DNA of 64,000 nt from Icerya purchasi. Its lineage: Eukaryota > Arthropoda > Insecta > Hemiptera > Monophlebidae. The stretch's first letter is position 1; the number at the start of each line of letters is the position of its first letter. The position numbers and the translations under genes are program-made. A model generated the notes under the pieces. That model did not search any database. It saw nothing but the letters and a program-made list of their open reading frames with translations, and was not told where the DNA came from. Positions 1 to 10,759 of this stretch are shown piece after piece. The stretch is from contig CM077115.1 of assembly GCA_039619475.1 (NCBI GenBank), forward strand, positions 598,077,643-598,141,642, in the 5' to 3' direction.

Positions 1-540
1 AGCAAAAATAATGTGACAAAAAAAATGATTTCCAGCACAAAAAAAATTCAAGTATAATGCTATAAAAATTGTAACACAAAATGTTTTTTTTAAAAAAAAA
101 AAAGAAATAGTTATTCGATTTAAAATATATTTCAGAGTGATAATACTTAAGATGGTATTAACGTAATTTTTATACAAAATTAACTTTTTATTCTATAAAA
201 AATATATTTCAGAGTGATACTTTAATAATGTGATATTATCGGAATTCTTACACAACATTAATACTTATTAAAGTAGGCATCAGATTATTCGTGTATTACA
301 ACAATAATAATAAAAACTGCATTAAATATTCATTAAATTGTTCCTAGATATTACCCAATATGAATTTGATGCTGCATCCCAAAAAGTTCAGTATAAGAAT
401 TACGGCAGTATCACACCTTTGAAACATATTTTTTTTCGAATAATTATTTTTTACTTTTTAGCCCGTTTTTATTAAATTTTTATAATATATCTTGAAGACG
501 TTACTTTTTTTTAAGAAAAACATTTTTTTAATGATGTTTT
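1..540. other. AT-rich DNA, no gene seen
   Basis: This stretch is very AT-rich, with many short A and T runs and no frame that resembles a known protein. A short phrase, 'aatatatttcagagtgata', occurs twice (about 125-143 and 202-220), hinting at a small local duplication. Nothing else is supported. Confidence 0.5.
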
Positions 541-549
541 TTTTTCTTT

Positions 550-815
550 TTTAGGATAAGATGCTTGGCTACAAAATCAGAGGTCACAGATTCGAGACTT
601 GTCTCGTTCCCGGATCCAAGTCGCTGCCAGGTGGTATATATCCAATCTAAAATTGAATTGGTTATACCGGAGAAATTTGGGAAAGTAAAGGTGGCCGAGA
701 AAAGGGAACTACTGGCCCGAGTATTCTGATCAGATCCATTGGGCTTAGTACATTGTGAATTTTGACGTCACAACTCAACCTGTCAGGGGTATGGGACTTA
801 CTTTAGTTTACTTTA
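550..815 (+). repeat. SINE-like repeat with tRNA-type B box
   Basis: The sequence at 588-599 (agattcgagact) resembles a tRNA B box (consensus GGTTCGANNCC). The preceding bases from 553 could be a decayed A box. The downstream body is unusually complex for this region and ends in 'gtatgggacttactttag'. Nearly the same tail phrase recurs at about 60670-60688 inside an RTE-like remnant, which supports a dispersed repeat. The family is not recognised. A chance B box inside an unrelated repeat is the main alternative. Confidence 0.4.
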
Positions 816-819
816 CACA

Positions 820-1890
820 TATGATAGAGAGTTCAGAACCGACAAAAATATTCAATTAAAATATGCAACACAACTCGCGAACAGATTGACACTTATAATC
901 TTTAAAATTGAATCACAAATTATAATTAAAATTCTCTTTAAAACCATATCTATAACTTCAAGCTAAACGATTATTACCGCGGGTGCCAAAAAAAACCGTC
1001 AAGAATATATAATATGGAATATAAAAAACTACCTTAAAAATCACCTTAAAAAATTCATAACTCATCACCAGATAAACCTTTAAAAGTGAAACTTGAAATA
1101 TAAAACTAAATGTAGAAGCTCTTTCATATGTGAAAGCAAAAAATTACGGTTAAAAAATTATACAGACCTCCCCCCTTTGAGTCCGAAAACAACGAAAAAA
1201 TGATGTTCACGTTAACAATAGCTCGAGTAAATAAGCAGAGAAAACCAGAACAAATCTCAACCATAGCCGAGCTTACAAGTTTATATTTAGGCCCTCGGGG
1301 TGCCGAAAGTTCGAAAAACTTGTGAAAAAAATATTTTTTTTTCCGGGCATGTGATATATTGTTGGAAAGATCACTTTTTTTTTTTTTTTTTTGTCAGGAA
1401 AGAAACCTATTTCCTTTCCTTAACGAAATTTTCAAAGTTGACGAAAATCTCAAAAAATCTTGAAATAGGACATGTCCCCACTTAGCGCCGCCGCTATTGT
1501 ATTATAGTCAAAAATTTTTAATCAAAGTTAAAAATCTCTAGTTTATAGCACCTGGGTGTCCGCCTTTAAATTCGGACCCTCGAGGCGGCAAAAGCTCGAA
1601 ATTTTTGAAAACAAAAATTTTTTCCAGACATGCGATTGATGGAAAGTTCGCTTTTTGTCAGGAATAAAATCGTATTTTATTTCCTTAACGAAGATTTCAA
1701 AGTTGACGAAAAGTTTTAAAAAAAAACGTGAAAAATAAGTGATCTCTCTCTTTGCAGCGTGACAAATCTGATTTCTTTGTTTCGAATTTAATATTATGTA
1801 AATGTAAATTATATAGCTATGTTTAACAACTTGACATACGGAATCCTCAGCACGTGAAACATCATGCTTGACTGAATTTGTTTTAATTAG
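820..1890 (+). repeat. Dispersed noncoding repeat R1, copy 1 (with internal duplication)
   Basis: From 'gagttcagaaccgacaaaaat' (about 828) to 'gaaacatcatgctt' (about 1870) this region matches, phrase by phrase, 58345-59088 on the same strand and 9440-10010 on the opposite strand. Shared landmarks are 'attcataactcatca', 'aaaattacggttaaaaaa', 'ccctcggggNgc', 'ccggNcatg', and 'ttaacgaaNNtttcaaagttg'. The block from ccctcgggg to aaagttgacgaaaa appears twice here (about 1290-1450 and 1575-1710), so this copy carries an internal tandem duplication or two nested copies. No protein is encoded. The class is unknown; a MITE, Helitron remnant or LINE 3' UTR are all possible. Confidence 0.75.
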
Positions 1891-1899
1891 CTCATCTTT

Positions 1900-4635
1900 A
1901 AAACGTCTCACCTTCATTCGTTTTCCGCGTTTGTTGCTTTTATGTTCAGTGTTGTTCTATACTCATTTCTTTCCGTTTGAGTGTGAATTATTTTCTTTTC
2001 GATAAGCTATATTAAAAGCTCGCGTTTGGTACGAAATTATAAATTATCTGCGGCCAGGTAAACAACTAGGTTATACATTTCGCGTTTACCAATTTTTTTT
2101 TCATTAACTTTTTTTTCATAGGAATATGTGGGAAGTGAAGCTCTCTTTTAGCCTGGTAATTTATTGCACACTTTCATTAAAATTACGAGCCTACAAATCA
2201 TAGTGTCTCCTCTATATTTAACTTCGTGCTTGAAGTTCAGCCGGTAATGATAAAAAAAAAAATATATTATCCGTTTTATTCTACGCAGTGAAATTAATTT
2301 TAATCATTATAATGTTACTGTTCAAATGTCAACTTGAAAAGAAATAAACACGGTTATTAACCAAAGAGCATTAGTCTTTCAGCGGTTCTAGTATTTGAGA
2401 AATATTTTAATCTGAACATTAATGTTTTTAATCGATACAGTCCTATCGCTTCTTTAAAAAAAAATAAACATTCTGTTCGTTATAACAAATTAACGAATTA
2501 GAACAATTAAAAAATCCGAAGGATTGTCTTATACCAGTGACTCTGTCCCTGATCGGGAAGAAAAATAGATAAAAACTTTAACGCACTGTTGAAGCGGTTA
2601 ATCCAAAGTGCAACCCGATTCTAGTCAAATGTGTTTTTTTTTTGTTTTTTTTTAAGAATAAGTTGTGGGTCTCACAGATATGCCCGTTGTGTGAGTGCCC
2701 AACACTCTTATCAACGTTTATTATAATAGGTATATAGTACAACAAATTAAAACTAACTTAACTTATTCCATAAATAACAATAATAATAAACTTAGCATTA
2801 TTTATATTAAAGTAATAGCATATATATACGTATGCCAATAACACAAAAATGCCGCGTAATACGAACACCAATATATACAGAGACAGCTTAATATTTATAA
2901 TCGAAATAAAGCATGATCAGTGAGAGCCTAGAATCCAGGAAGGACACGACAAAGTGTCAAACACCGACAAAACCGTAAACAGAAAAGAACCATCAAATAG
3001 TAATGAGATAAAGGACGAGACTTGGATCTTCAGTCTTTGCACCATTCCTTCAACCATTTTTGCACCTCTTTTTTCCACCCACCAATTTTTTCCCCCTCTA
3101 GTATATACCCTGCAGACTGCAATTTCCGACTCGTGAAATAATCTCATATTGATTTTTATCTGTATACACGCACACGTCTATACATGCGAACTAAATTAGA
3201 ATTTCAGAGTCGATATTCATTTAACTACTCGGCAGATTCGGATTCGGCAATAAGCGCCGTCTGCAGAGAAATTTTACAACTTTTCCCGGTAACGTGTGGA
3301 AGATACTGTCACACGTTGCGACGTTTATAGACGACTCGATAAATGAGATGATCACTCGCCTCTGCATAAGCAAACTATGGTGAACTGGCCCTGCGGCAAT
3401 GAAATAATATTTATAATAGAGCCGCCTGCCTGGAAGTAAGCAGTATATAGAGGCGAACGTTTCGGAGAATTTATTTTTATTCCGGACCAATCGGACGGCC
3501 GTTTGATTCTTTAACTGGAGAATTATATTATTGAGACGATATTATGCGGAGAAGCAGACTCGTTAAAATTTCTCCGAAAGCCTCTAATGATAAACACACC
3601 GGCTCGAAATTACCAGCGCCCGCTCGATTTATTGTTTATTATGTCTAACGACGGTTGCGCCGGTCGAGGTTTACTCGGTCGTGTTTAAAATAAACTAAAA
3701 TCACAATGTAAACACAGGCAGTAAGCGAGGCAGAAGTAAATAAGGAGCAGCCTGCCGCGGAAGCCAGAAAGAGAACTCGAATGGCTCACATAAAAATGAA
3801 ACGGCATTCTCATCCCGAGGGCATTGCGCAGACGAAATAATAGTATAGCACATAAATCGGCCAGTAACGAAAATGTATAAAACCAGTTAGTATCGTTATC
3901 ATTTACATATAATGATACTAGTAATGATCACCATGTGCTCCATGTATCTGAGAAGGCACATGTGTCTAATATTCCCGTCTCTTTCCCCTATACGAAACTA
4001 TAACAACGGCAGCCTTTTTATTACCACCTCATATACATATACATATCACACATATACATGTATATATATAAATATATAACCATTTTCTTTTTAATGAAAC
4101 TGAGATTACTTTAAGGAAAAACAAAATCATTGACTTTTTGCAGAAAGAGAATTTTACAAGAATGTATTTAAAGCAATTTACTGTACCGAAAATAAGTAGT
4201 TTAGAAAACATAGTTTCATTCATTTAAAACCTAAATTTATCACGGAATAATGTTGATATTAAAAGATAAAGGGTATTAGTGTGACATGATGAGATTCCCA
4301 GTTTCAAATACTGTATAATGAAATTGGCAAGCTTTATTGGTTTCTGCATTTTAACACATTTTTCATTATCTTTTTTTTAACATTAATTGTAAATATTTAA
4401 ATTACATTTCTTTATTAAAAATGTTATTTTTTAGTTGGAATAGAAGGGTACGTTTATATATGGTATCTTTATTAATTTAGTTTAAAATAAAATCAAAATC
4501 ACGATTACTAATGCATCAAGAATGAGAATCTGGAACATAATAATAAAGACAGGGAGAAAAATGAAAATGAAAGTACATATCGCCTCAAAAACATAATATT
4601 CTTTTTCTCTCCCTCTTTCTATCTCTCTCTACATA
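1900..4635. other. Noncoding stretch, no gene recognised
   Basis: No frame here looks like a conserved protein. About 3200-3840 is visibly richer in CG and sequence complexity than its surroundings, which could mean conserved noncoding or older unique DNA, but no domain, splice pattern or RNA gene can be supported. AT-rich simple sequence fills much of the rest. Confidence 0.45.
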
Positions 4636-4637
4636 CA

Positions 4638-4638
4638 T

Positions 4639-4676
<38 letters not shown>
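4638..4676. repeat. (TA)n/(GT)n microsatellite
   Basis: A run of alternating TA passes into GTGTGTGTG. It directly abuts one end of repeat R2, as the long AT tract does at the other R2 copy. Confidence 0.9.
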
Positions 4677-4984
4677 AGAACTCGGGTCATTTTGGCCTCG
4701 CAAAGGGCTGTGCTCCTTGATCACTCTTGCTTACATTTCTATCTCTTTCTCTTATATACTTTGTATAAAATGATCAAAATTTACAACGTAATTCTAAATC
4801 GGTCCATATGAGTACAATAACATAATCACAGGAATCCTATAAAATATTGTGGCTAAATGGCTTGATAGGTAACTAAAGCCGGGCCGTTAAAAAAAAAAAA
4901 AAATCTATAAAATATAACAAATGTTACATAAAATTGGGACATTTTTTCTAATGGGGATAGCCTAAGAATTACGTTGTAATTAAT
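4676..4984 (+). repeat. Dispersed repeat R2, copy 1, containing a MITE-like unit
   Basis: This is the reverse complement, with divergence, of 36486-36832. Its inner part is bounded by inverted termini: ttacaacgtaattcta at 4781-4796 and taagaattacgttgtaa at 4963-4979. That gives a noncoding unit of about 200 bp that looks like a MITE. The remaining 100 bp runs from the MITE to 'actcgggtcattttggcctcg' and then into an AT/GT microsatellite. No coding capacity is seen. Target-site duplications are not clear because the termini are themselves AT-rich and partly palindromic. Confidence 0.7.
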
Positions 4985-5214
4985 ACATATATTAGTGCCT
5001 AAAACTACAAAAATGTCCCATTTCAAAGACCGTTATACAGAACAGTCCAGTCAAGTGGACTAGCTTGAACTTCCGACTTCCTTAAACTTGGTCATGAAAT
5101 TGCGCAAAGAACGAAGAATAATTAAGTTGTTTGTAACTTACACATAAATTTGTACAATACGGCTAAGAATGATGTAGCCAATTGAAAACAATACTTCTAA
5201 AAGCAGTTTAGAAG

Positions 5215-5330
5215 AAAAAAGGATTGGTGGTCGAGAAGGCCTCTTCCCTGGTGAGGCTCCGAAGGTCGAGTTCATATTATGGTGTTTTAGCCATAATGGG
5301 GTATAACAGAAAATTATAATAAGTTATTAT
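5215..5330 (+). repeat. tRNA-like SINE head (tentative)
   Basis: 'ggtggtcgagaaggcc' (5226-5241) resembles a tRNA A-box region and 'aaggtcgagttca' (5262-5274) resembles a B box. An AT-rich body and a TTATTATTATT tail follow. This is compatible with a tRNA-derived SINE, but no acceptor stem or CCA is evident and only one copy is seen. Confidence 0.35.
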
Positions 5331-6128
5331 TATTCGTATGTCTTCGGGTATCTTTAACAGCACTTAGGTTAAATATTACATTAAAATTCAAATCAAAATT
5401 AAGTTAAAATTAAGGTAGGGTATGTTACATCCGCTGTGTCTGTCTATACATCGACATCCAGTTTCTCTAGCCATTCCTTTGCGCGGCTTGATAGCTCTTT
5501 AATTTCGTTCCAACCGCCCTCCAGGGCCCGCATTTGGCATTTGTCCAAGATGTGGTCCATCGACTGTTCGTCTTTGCCGCAGTCACACACTGCCTCATTC
5601 GCGAGTCCCCACCTTTTCATCGTTTTTCCGCAACGTCCCTGTTCCGTGCGGAATCTGTTCAATCTAGTCCAGGTTTTCCTGGGGAGATCGAAACCCTTCG
5701 GTTTGATGTCCGGATCCTGGATGATTTCTCTTTTATCCGGGTTATTTTCCGCCCATTCCCGTCCCCATTCCTGATTCCCGTCAAACTTTCCAGTGATTAA
5801 CTCTGCTGCGGTCCGGTAGGCCGGTTTCCTCGATTTTAACCTTTCTGTAACTGCCGTGTCTTTATGTGTTGGTAGGGCAGTGTTTTTGTCATATTTTGCC
5901 CATTCCTTGGCGGCAGCTTCGTTTCTTCGTAAGTTCGGGGGCATGATATTGCTTAGTACGGGTAGCCAGTCTGTTGGTGTGGATTTCACGGTTCCCGTTA
6001 TTATTCTCATTACTGTGTTGAGTTTAGTGTCAATTTTCTTTGTGTGCGCGCTGTTTAGCCACACTGGGGCTGCATATTCGGCCACTGAGTATACGAGAGC
6101 GAGGGCCGATGTCCGTAGGGTGGTAGTA
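5330..6128 (-). pseudogene. Non-LTR retrotransposon RT C-terminal region and 3' UTR, 5' truncated
   Basis: An uninterrupted frame from about 6128 down to 5444 encodes the end of a LINE polyprotein. It starts near LRTSALALVYSVAEYAAPVW, a pattern of the region just after RT in non-LTR elements, and continues through KGFDLPRKTWTRLNRFRT and QGRCGKTMKRWGL. It ends with a cysteine/histidine knuckle (CDCGKDEQSMDHILDKC) and a short acidic tail. The catalytic RT motifs are missing, so the copy is 5' truncated at about 6128. The 3' side runs into short AAT repeats near 5322-5335 rather than a long poly(A). The clade is not certain. The lack of stops in about 220 codons suggests a fairly young insertion. 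It has no link with neighbouring elements. Confidence 0.85.
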
Positions 6129-6139
6129 GGTGCTCCATT

Positions 6140-6915
6140 ATAATAAGTGTTGTAAGGTAATAAATATAAATAAGAAGCTCAGGAAAATTCTCGGATGTTG
6201 TAGTAATAATAATAATAATAAAATAAAAGTGGTATACGCGAACTATACGAATAATTTCAATATTTTTCTGGCTAATTATTCTATATAATTTTTGGCTAGT
6301 CCGTAATATCATGTAGAATACATTTTTTTAAAAAGGGATTAATCTTCTTTTACAGAGTCAAATTTTATTTTGCTTTCATACCGAATCCGTTATAAATTCA
6401 GTAGTATTTTAAATGAATTAATTATATTAAAAGTATTTAGTTTATAACTAACAAAAGCAAAGTATATTGGTCATTTTCATCAATGCTCCACGCCGATAGT
6501 AAATAATTTAGATTACGTCAATTCAGATTAATACTTTGGAAATTAACGATTTGGCGTCAACGAAGATGTCAGTAGTACAACATTTCAGATGCGATCCAAT
6601 AATAACAGTTAATATAACCAGGAGTAATCGGCGAGGGATGCAGAATTTGGATAGTCAGATAAAACAGGCTAGTGGAATAAATATATTATAATTATATTTT
6701 CTTTTATGTATTGGTGTATGTGTGTACGATAAATTGAAATTTTAATTGTAATTTGTATATAAATTGTAAAATTCGTTTTCTCTGCCAAAATATTTTCACA
6801 TCTTGTAGTTTTATACAATAATTAATAATAATAATTTTAAAGATAAACAGGAAATTGTGATTATTCTGAGAATTTTCTTTAAAGTAGTGTAACTTTGAGT
6901 TTTCGATAGAGATTT
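6140..6915. other. AT-rich noncoding DNA
   Basis: Starts beside a short AAT repeat (about 6206-6222). No gene, RNA or element end is recognisable. Confidence 0.45.
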
Positions 6916-6918
6916 GTA

Positions 6919-7133
6919 AATTTTAAATAATTTTATTACATAACTGGTCATTTATTTGACCGGTAACGTAATAATAATTTTAAATAATTTTATTACGTAA
7001 CTAGTGATTTATATGATTAGTACGTGATAATTGGCGACCACGATGGGATTGATTTATTTAGGATATAAAATTTTGTAAATTTAAGGAAATTTTATTACGT
7101 AACTAGTCATTTATTTGACTAGTACGTAATAAT

Positions 7134-7135
<2 letters not shown>
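6919..7135. repeat. Three tandem copies of a hairpin-forming motif
   Basis: Each unit is led by an 'aaatttta..aattttattac' phrase and followed by an inverted pair of the type ttacgtaactagtca / tgactagtacgtaa with a loop of about 5-8 bases. Hairpins lie at about 6933-6974, 6990-7030 and 7092-7132. The first two units are directly adjacent (about 54 bp apart); the third follows after about 50 bp of unrelated sequence. The stem of copy 3 is the best preserved. Copies 1 and 2 carry substitutions, some compensating (ctggtca with tgaccgg). Confidence 0.75.

Positions 7136-7137
<2 letters not shown>

Positions 7138-7172
<35 letters not shown>
7138..7172. repeat. (TA)n microsatellite
   Basis: About 15 TA units, continuing into CACACACA near 7196-7206. 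Confidence 0.9.
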
Positions 7173-7179
<7 letters not shown>

Positions 7180-7227
7180 AGCGTGCGCACGCCCGCACAC
7201 ACACACGTGTTTGTATAGATATATATG

Positions 7228-7612
7228 TACACAGTATGGCAAAAAAGTTCCCGAACTTGATTTCTGTAAGACATGCAAGTGACGCTACTTCCAAAACAAC
7301 ACTGAAACTAACTACCTGCAAGTCTAACGACAGCCTGTTCGCGGTTTCGTCAGTATCGGATGATTAGAATCGGAGTACGGTGTGTTTTTGTGAAGCGCGT
7401 TTGGTGATCGCGTTCAAAAATCGAAATGGAGTGGAGAAAGTCGATCAGGAGATGTGCGATCATGTTTTGTGCTAGACTTAAAAAAACTTTTGCCGAAATT
7501 TTTTTGCGATAAAAGAAGTTTTCGATGATGAATGTCCATCTCGTACTATCACTTGCACGTAGTGGAAGCGTTTCAGTGAAACCATCAAAAGTGTGGCAGC
7601 AGGAATCAAAAA
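7228..7612 (+). pseudogene. Mariner-like transposon 5' relic
   Basis: The sequence 'atggcaaaaaagttcccgaac' resembles a mariner terminal inverted repeat. About 200 bp later, broken frames spell the N-terminal helix-turn-helix part of a mariner transposase: a KEVFDDECPSRT stretch (about 7512-7550) and then a WKRF/S-E stretch (about 7563-7585). Stops and frameshifts interrupt it, and the DDD catalytic domain is absent. At about 7612 it gives way to an opposite-strand LINE relic, so the copy is 3' truncated. It cannot encode a transposase. Confidence 0.6.
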
Positions 7613-7629
7613 TTAGGACCATGTTGATC

Positions 7630-8015
7630 ACATTTTTCGATTTTTGGCGACATTTCGTTATTATTGTCCCACCCCAAGTAGAATTCGTTACAAGATTCGC
7701 ACTTGTCCAATTCGGTAAAATTATTTTTAAACATCTTTTCTGTAGCCTACTAATTTTCCTTAATTCCGTTTTTTTTGCCTCCCCCCAAATTTCGATTCCG
7801 TATCTAATCCTAGTGTCATTATTAATGAGTGTCAAAATACAGTCTGGTAGTTTTGTAATTCATAACAACTTGTTTTAATTTGTATAACGCCGGCATACTA
7901 ATTTTCCTAGCAATGTTATCTATGTGAGTTAACGCCTTATGGCGAATGTTATTCCCAGAGGTATTTGAAATTATCAGCCGTTTCTAACGACGGTATACTT
8001 CCGATCCATGAAGGC
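7630..8015 (-). pseudogene. CR1-like LINE RT C-terminal remnant
   Basis: Read on the minus strand in pieces, the region gives NFKYLG...HKALTHIDNIARKIS, then LYKLKQVVMNYKTTRLYF, then IRYGIEIWGEAKKTELRKI and a final LQKRCLKIIL. This is the usual order of the segment that follows the RT palm in CR1-type and related LINEs (FKYLG...HI...ISR...LY.L......YGI.IWG). Frameshifts and stops break it. The upstream catalytic core is absent. The clade assignment rests on this pattern only. Confidence 0.6.
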
Positions 8016-8109
8016 AATCTACCTTGTGCAACACTAATTTAGGCAAGGTAAACACTTTATTAAAAAACAGAAGCGTACGGTCGAAACTCTGGTTTAAGCC
8101 CTGAGCCGG

Positions 8110-9430
8110 AAGAGTAAATAGGGAGAAAAAATTAAGACGTATGCAAAGTCAAAGAGTATTTAAATATCGAAATATTATTAAAACTTTGTGTCTCAAAATG
8201 ATACAATATAGCGGGATGAAATTGCAGCGAATGGTACGCGAATTTTGCGTTTCAGTTCATTTTAACAATCCGGTTCCTTGGGAGGGATTTTGCTAGTTCG
8301 AAAATTTCGCTCCAGTTCTGCTTCAAAAAAAAAAAAATAAATAAATAAATAACCGAATGCAATTTCGAAATAAAAAGGCAAAACTATAAATAGAATTTCG
8401 TTGATAGAGAATAGATGAAACGGATAAACAGAGCGACGCCGAAGGCGCGTATACGTTCTGTTGTTATCCGTTATCTCTGGTCGCGTGAAGCCAAAAGCGA
8501 AACATAAACGATATCGACCTTTACGATACACATATAGGTCCTATACGTATTTTATATCGAGATTATAAAAAAATTCTGAAGCAACGTCACCAAAATTATG
8601 ATATATTCCGAATTCGATGTGTTATTCTCCTTTTTAGCTTTTTAATTTGGTGCAAAAGTTTTCCTCGCAAAAAAACCCTTTACACCAGAGAAAATCAAAC
8701 GTCAAAATCAGATAACTATTTCGGCACCGATCTCGTATGGACCTCCCCCCGTATACATCGGGTCAAAAAAATAAATTACACATCGCAAAAACCGAAGTAG
8801 GCCAATTTACCAAAAAGAAAATTAAAAACCTGAAAATGATAAACGCGTTCTACACGATGATACATTAAATTTCGAACGAAATTGAGATTAGAATGGCATG
8901 AACAAACAGAAAAATTATTACCACTGTTACCGTTACGAATCGTTAGCCAATCGAACTATACCCACCTTTCGAACGTGATACTGTAAATGTGTTTGCTTTT
9001 TTTTTTTGTCTTCTCGGTTTTATGTACTCGATCGTATTTCAACGGTAGGAAATGTATATTTTTAGAGAAAAAAAAATTGAATGGCAAATTTAATAATGCA
9101 GTCATTGAAGAGGGATCCTCCTCTCGGCTCGGTATAGAATCTTATTCAAATAAATATTTTAAAGCCGAAGGAGGTTAAGTGAAATTTGTTATGATGCAGA
9201 TATCGCATTTTTCGCAGCAAGTTGTGCCGTACGATGTCAATAAAATAAATAACTCGCTTCTAATTATTTAAAAAATAATTTTAATACATTATTTACATAA
9301 TATATTATTAAGTTAATTTTCTTTTAGTTTGTCTAAGGCATCATCTTAAAAATCGCGAATAAAGTTTCGACAATGTGCTGAATCTCGTTAGCATTTCCGC
9401 AACAACAGCTAGGCAATTAGATCTCCCACA
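8110..9430. other. Noncoding stretch, no gene recognised
   Basis: Mixed AT-rich and moderately complex sequence. No coding similarity was found by reading all frames. A patch at 8570-8790 has the vocabulary of repeat R1 (cctcccccc, aaaaaccc) but not enough for a call. Confidence 0.4.
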
Positions 9431-9439
9431 TATACATCG

Positions 9440-10010
9440 AGTATCCGCCTCTAATTAAATACGGTTTCGTTCCCGGAAAATAGCGATCTTTCCAACGATA
9501 CATCACATGCCCCCTCCCCCCCGGGGGGGGGTATATTTTTTTCTAAAACACGGAGCTTTGTACATATGTTTGATATACGTTTTGGTTTCTCCAACGTTTT
9601 TACTCGGACTATTACTTACGTGAACTTCCTATTTTTTACTGACCTTGGCCCAAAAGGGGGGTTTTAAATAATTTTTAACAGTAAATTTTTAATTTTATGA
9701 AGTGACTTTTGCATTTTATTTTATATTTTGGATTTCACATTTATAGGTTCATCCAGTGATGAGTTATGATTTTTTTAAGAGTGATTTTTGAGGTCGTTTT
9801 AAATATCACATTATATATTCTTGACGGTTTTTTGACTCCCAAAATAATCGGTCATCACGAGGTTATAGATATGGTTTTAAAGAGAATTTCAATTGTAATT
9901 TATGTTCCAAATTTGAAAATTATCAAACCGTTCCCGAGCTATTGCATTTTTTAATTGAATATTTTTGTCGTTTCTGAACCATCTTATTATATGTGTGTAC
10001 GGAATCCTAC
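9440..10010 (-). repeat. Dispersed noncoding repeat R1, copy 2 (inverted)
   Basis: The reverse complement of this stretch matches R1 copies at 820-1890 and 58345-59088. It shares 'gatggttcagaaacgacaaaaat' wording at its start (about 9985, minus strand), then 'attaaaattctctttaaa', 'ccgtcaagaatat', 'aactcatcactgga', and 'gatgtatcgttggaaag'. A C run meeting a G run at 9509-9529 replaces the ccctcgggg patch of other copies. No coding capacity. Confidence 0.7.
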
Positions 10011-10227
10011 GAACTCGATTAATGTCCCCAAGTGTGAATGTAAGATTGGTTGCCCAGGCTTATAACAGCGATGACAGGAATAATAATAATAATTTGCACA
10101 TTTCCTTACTTTTGTGAATTTGCCTCAGTTTAAGTTGAACATATTAATCAATGTATTAACATTATTTCTCTACTATACAAGCAGAAATTACAGTTTAGTG
10201 TTTATAAAAATAAAATGTTCATGTTAC

Positions 10228-10755
10228 ACCATGATGTCAGACTTCGGTGATCGGATGTGTATCCTCACTCCTTTTCTAATCCTAACTCATATTACTATTC
10301 AGCCTAAACCCTCCCCTTACGGGTTCTTGGTTTTATTATTTTCCTGCCTTTAAACGTTTTTTCATTATCGCTATCTGCCGTCTGCGATTCAATCATAATA
10401 TTACTACCATCCTCACGGTATCGTTTTACTCTCTTTCCCCGTCGTCCCCTTATTGTGCTTTGCACCCTAGTGACACTGTTCTTTCGTTTGTGATTCTGAC
10501 CACGTGCTGTTTGAATGTTCCAGTCTTTCCTCCGAACGTAATATCCTGTGTACGCTCAGAGCTGAATCTTCCTACTCCCTATAATGCTTCCTGTATCTTA
10601 ACTTTGCCGTCTTCAAAGGTGGGTCCCATTCTTGCGCCTCCTTTCTTTCATCGATCTCTGACTGGATTAAAATTTAATCACTAACATAGTCCAGTTGTCC
10701 CGGGTAGCTGCCCTCGGTTGGTCAACCCCCCAACCAAAAAGAAAGAAAAAGAAAA
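10228..10755 (+). pseudogene. LINE family A 3' end, 5' truncated
   Basis: This is the same family as 19536-21005 on the other strand: the wording from 'gtcagacttcggt' through 'ccctccccttacgggttcttgg', 'gtgctttgcaccctagtgacactg', 'cacgtgctgtttgaatgttcc' and 'aaaatttaatc' corresponds base for base with few changes. In pieces it encodes the C-terminal zinc-knuckle region that follows RNase H in I-like LINEs (C-L-H...D-T...VLFECS-type), then L-PTPYNAS-ILTLPS. The 3' UTR ends in an A-rich tail of AAAGAAAG type (10736-10756). Truncated at about 10228, just after the RNase H domain. Not coding-competent. Confidence 0.8.
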
Positions 10756-10759
10756 TCAT

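Noticed and set aside
5436..6143. Three plus-strand frames of 88-112 residues over the LINE at 5.4-6.1 kb
   Set aside because: They are shadows of the minus-strand LINE frame, which has recognisable protein similarity.
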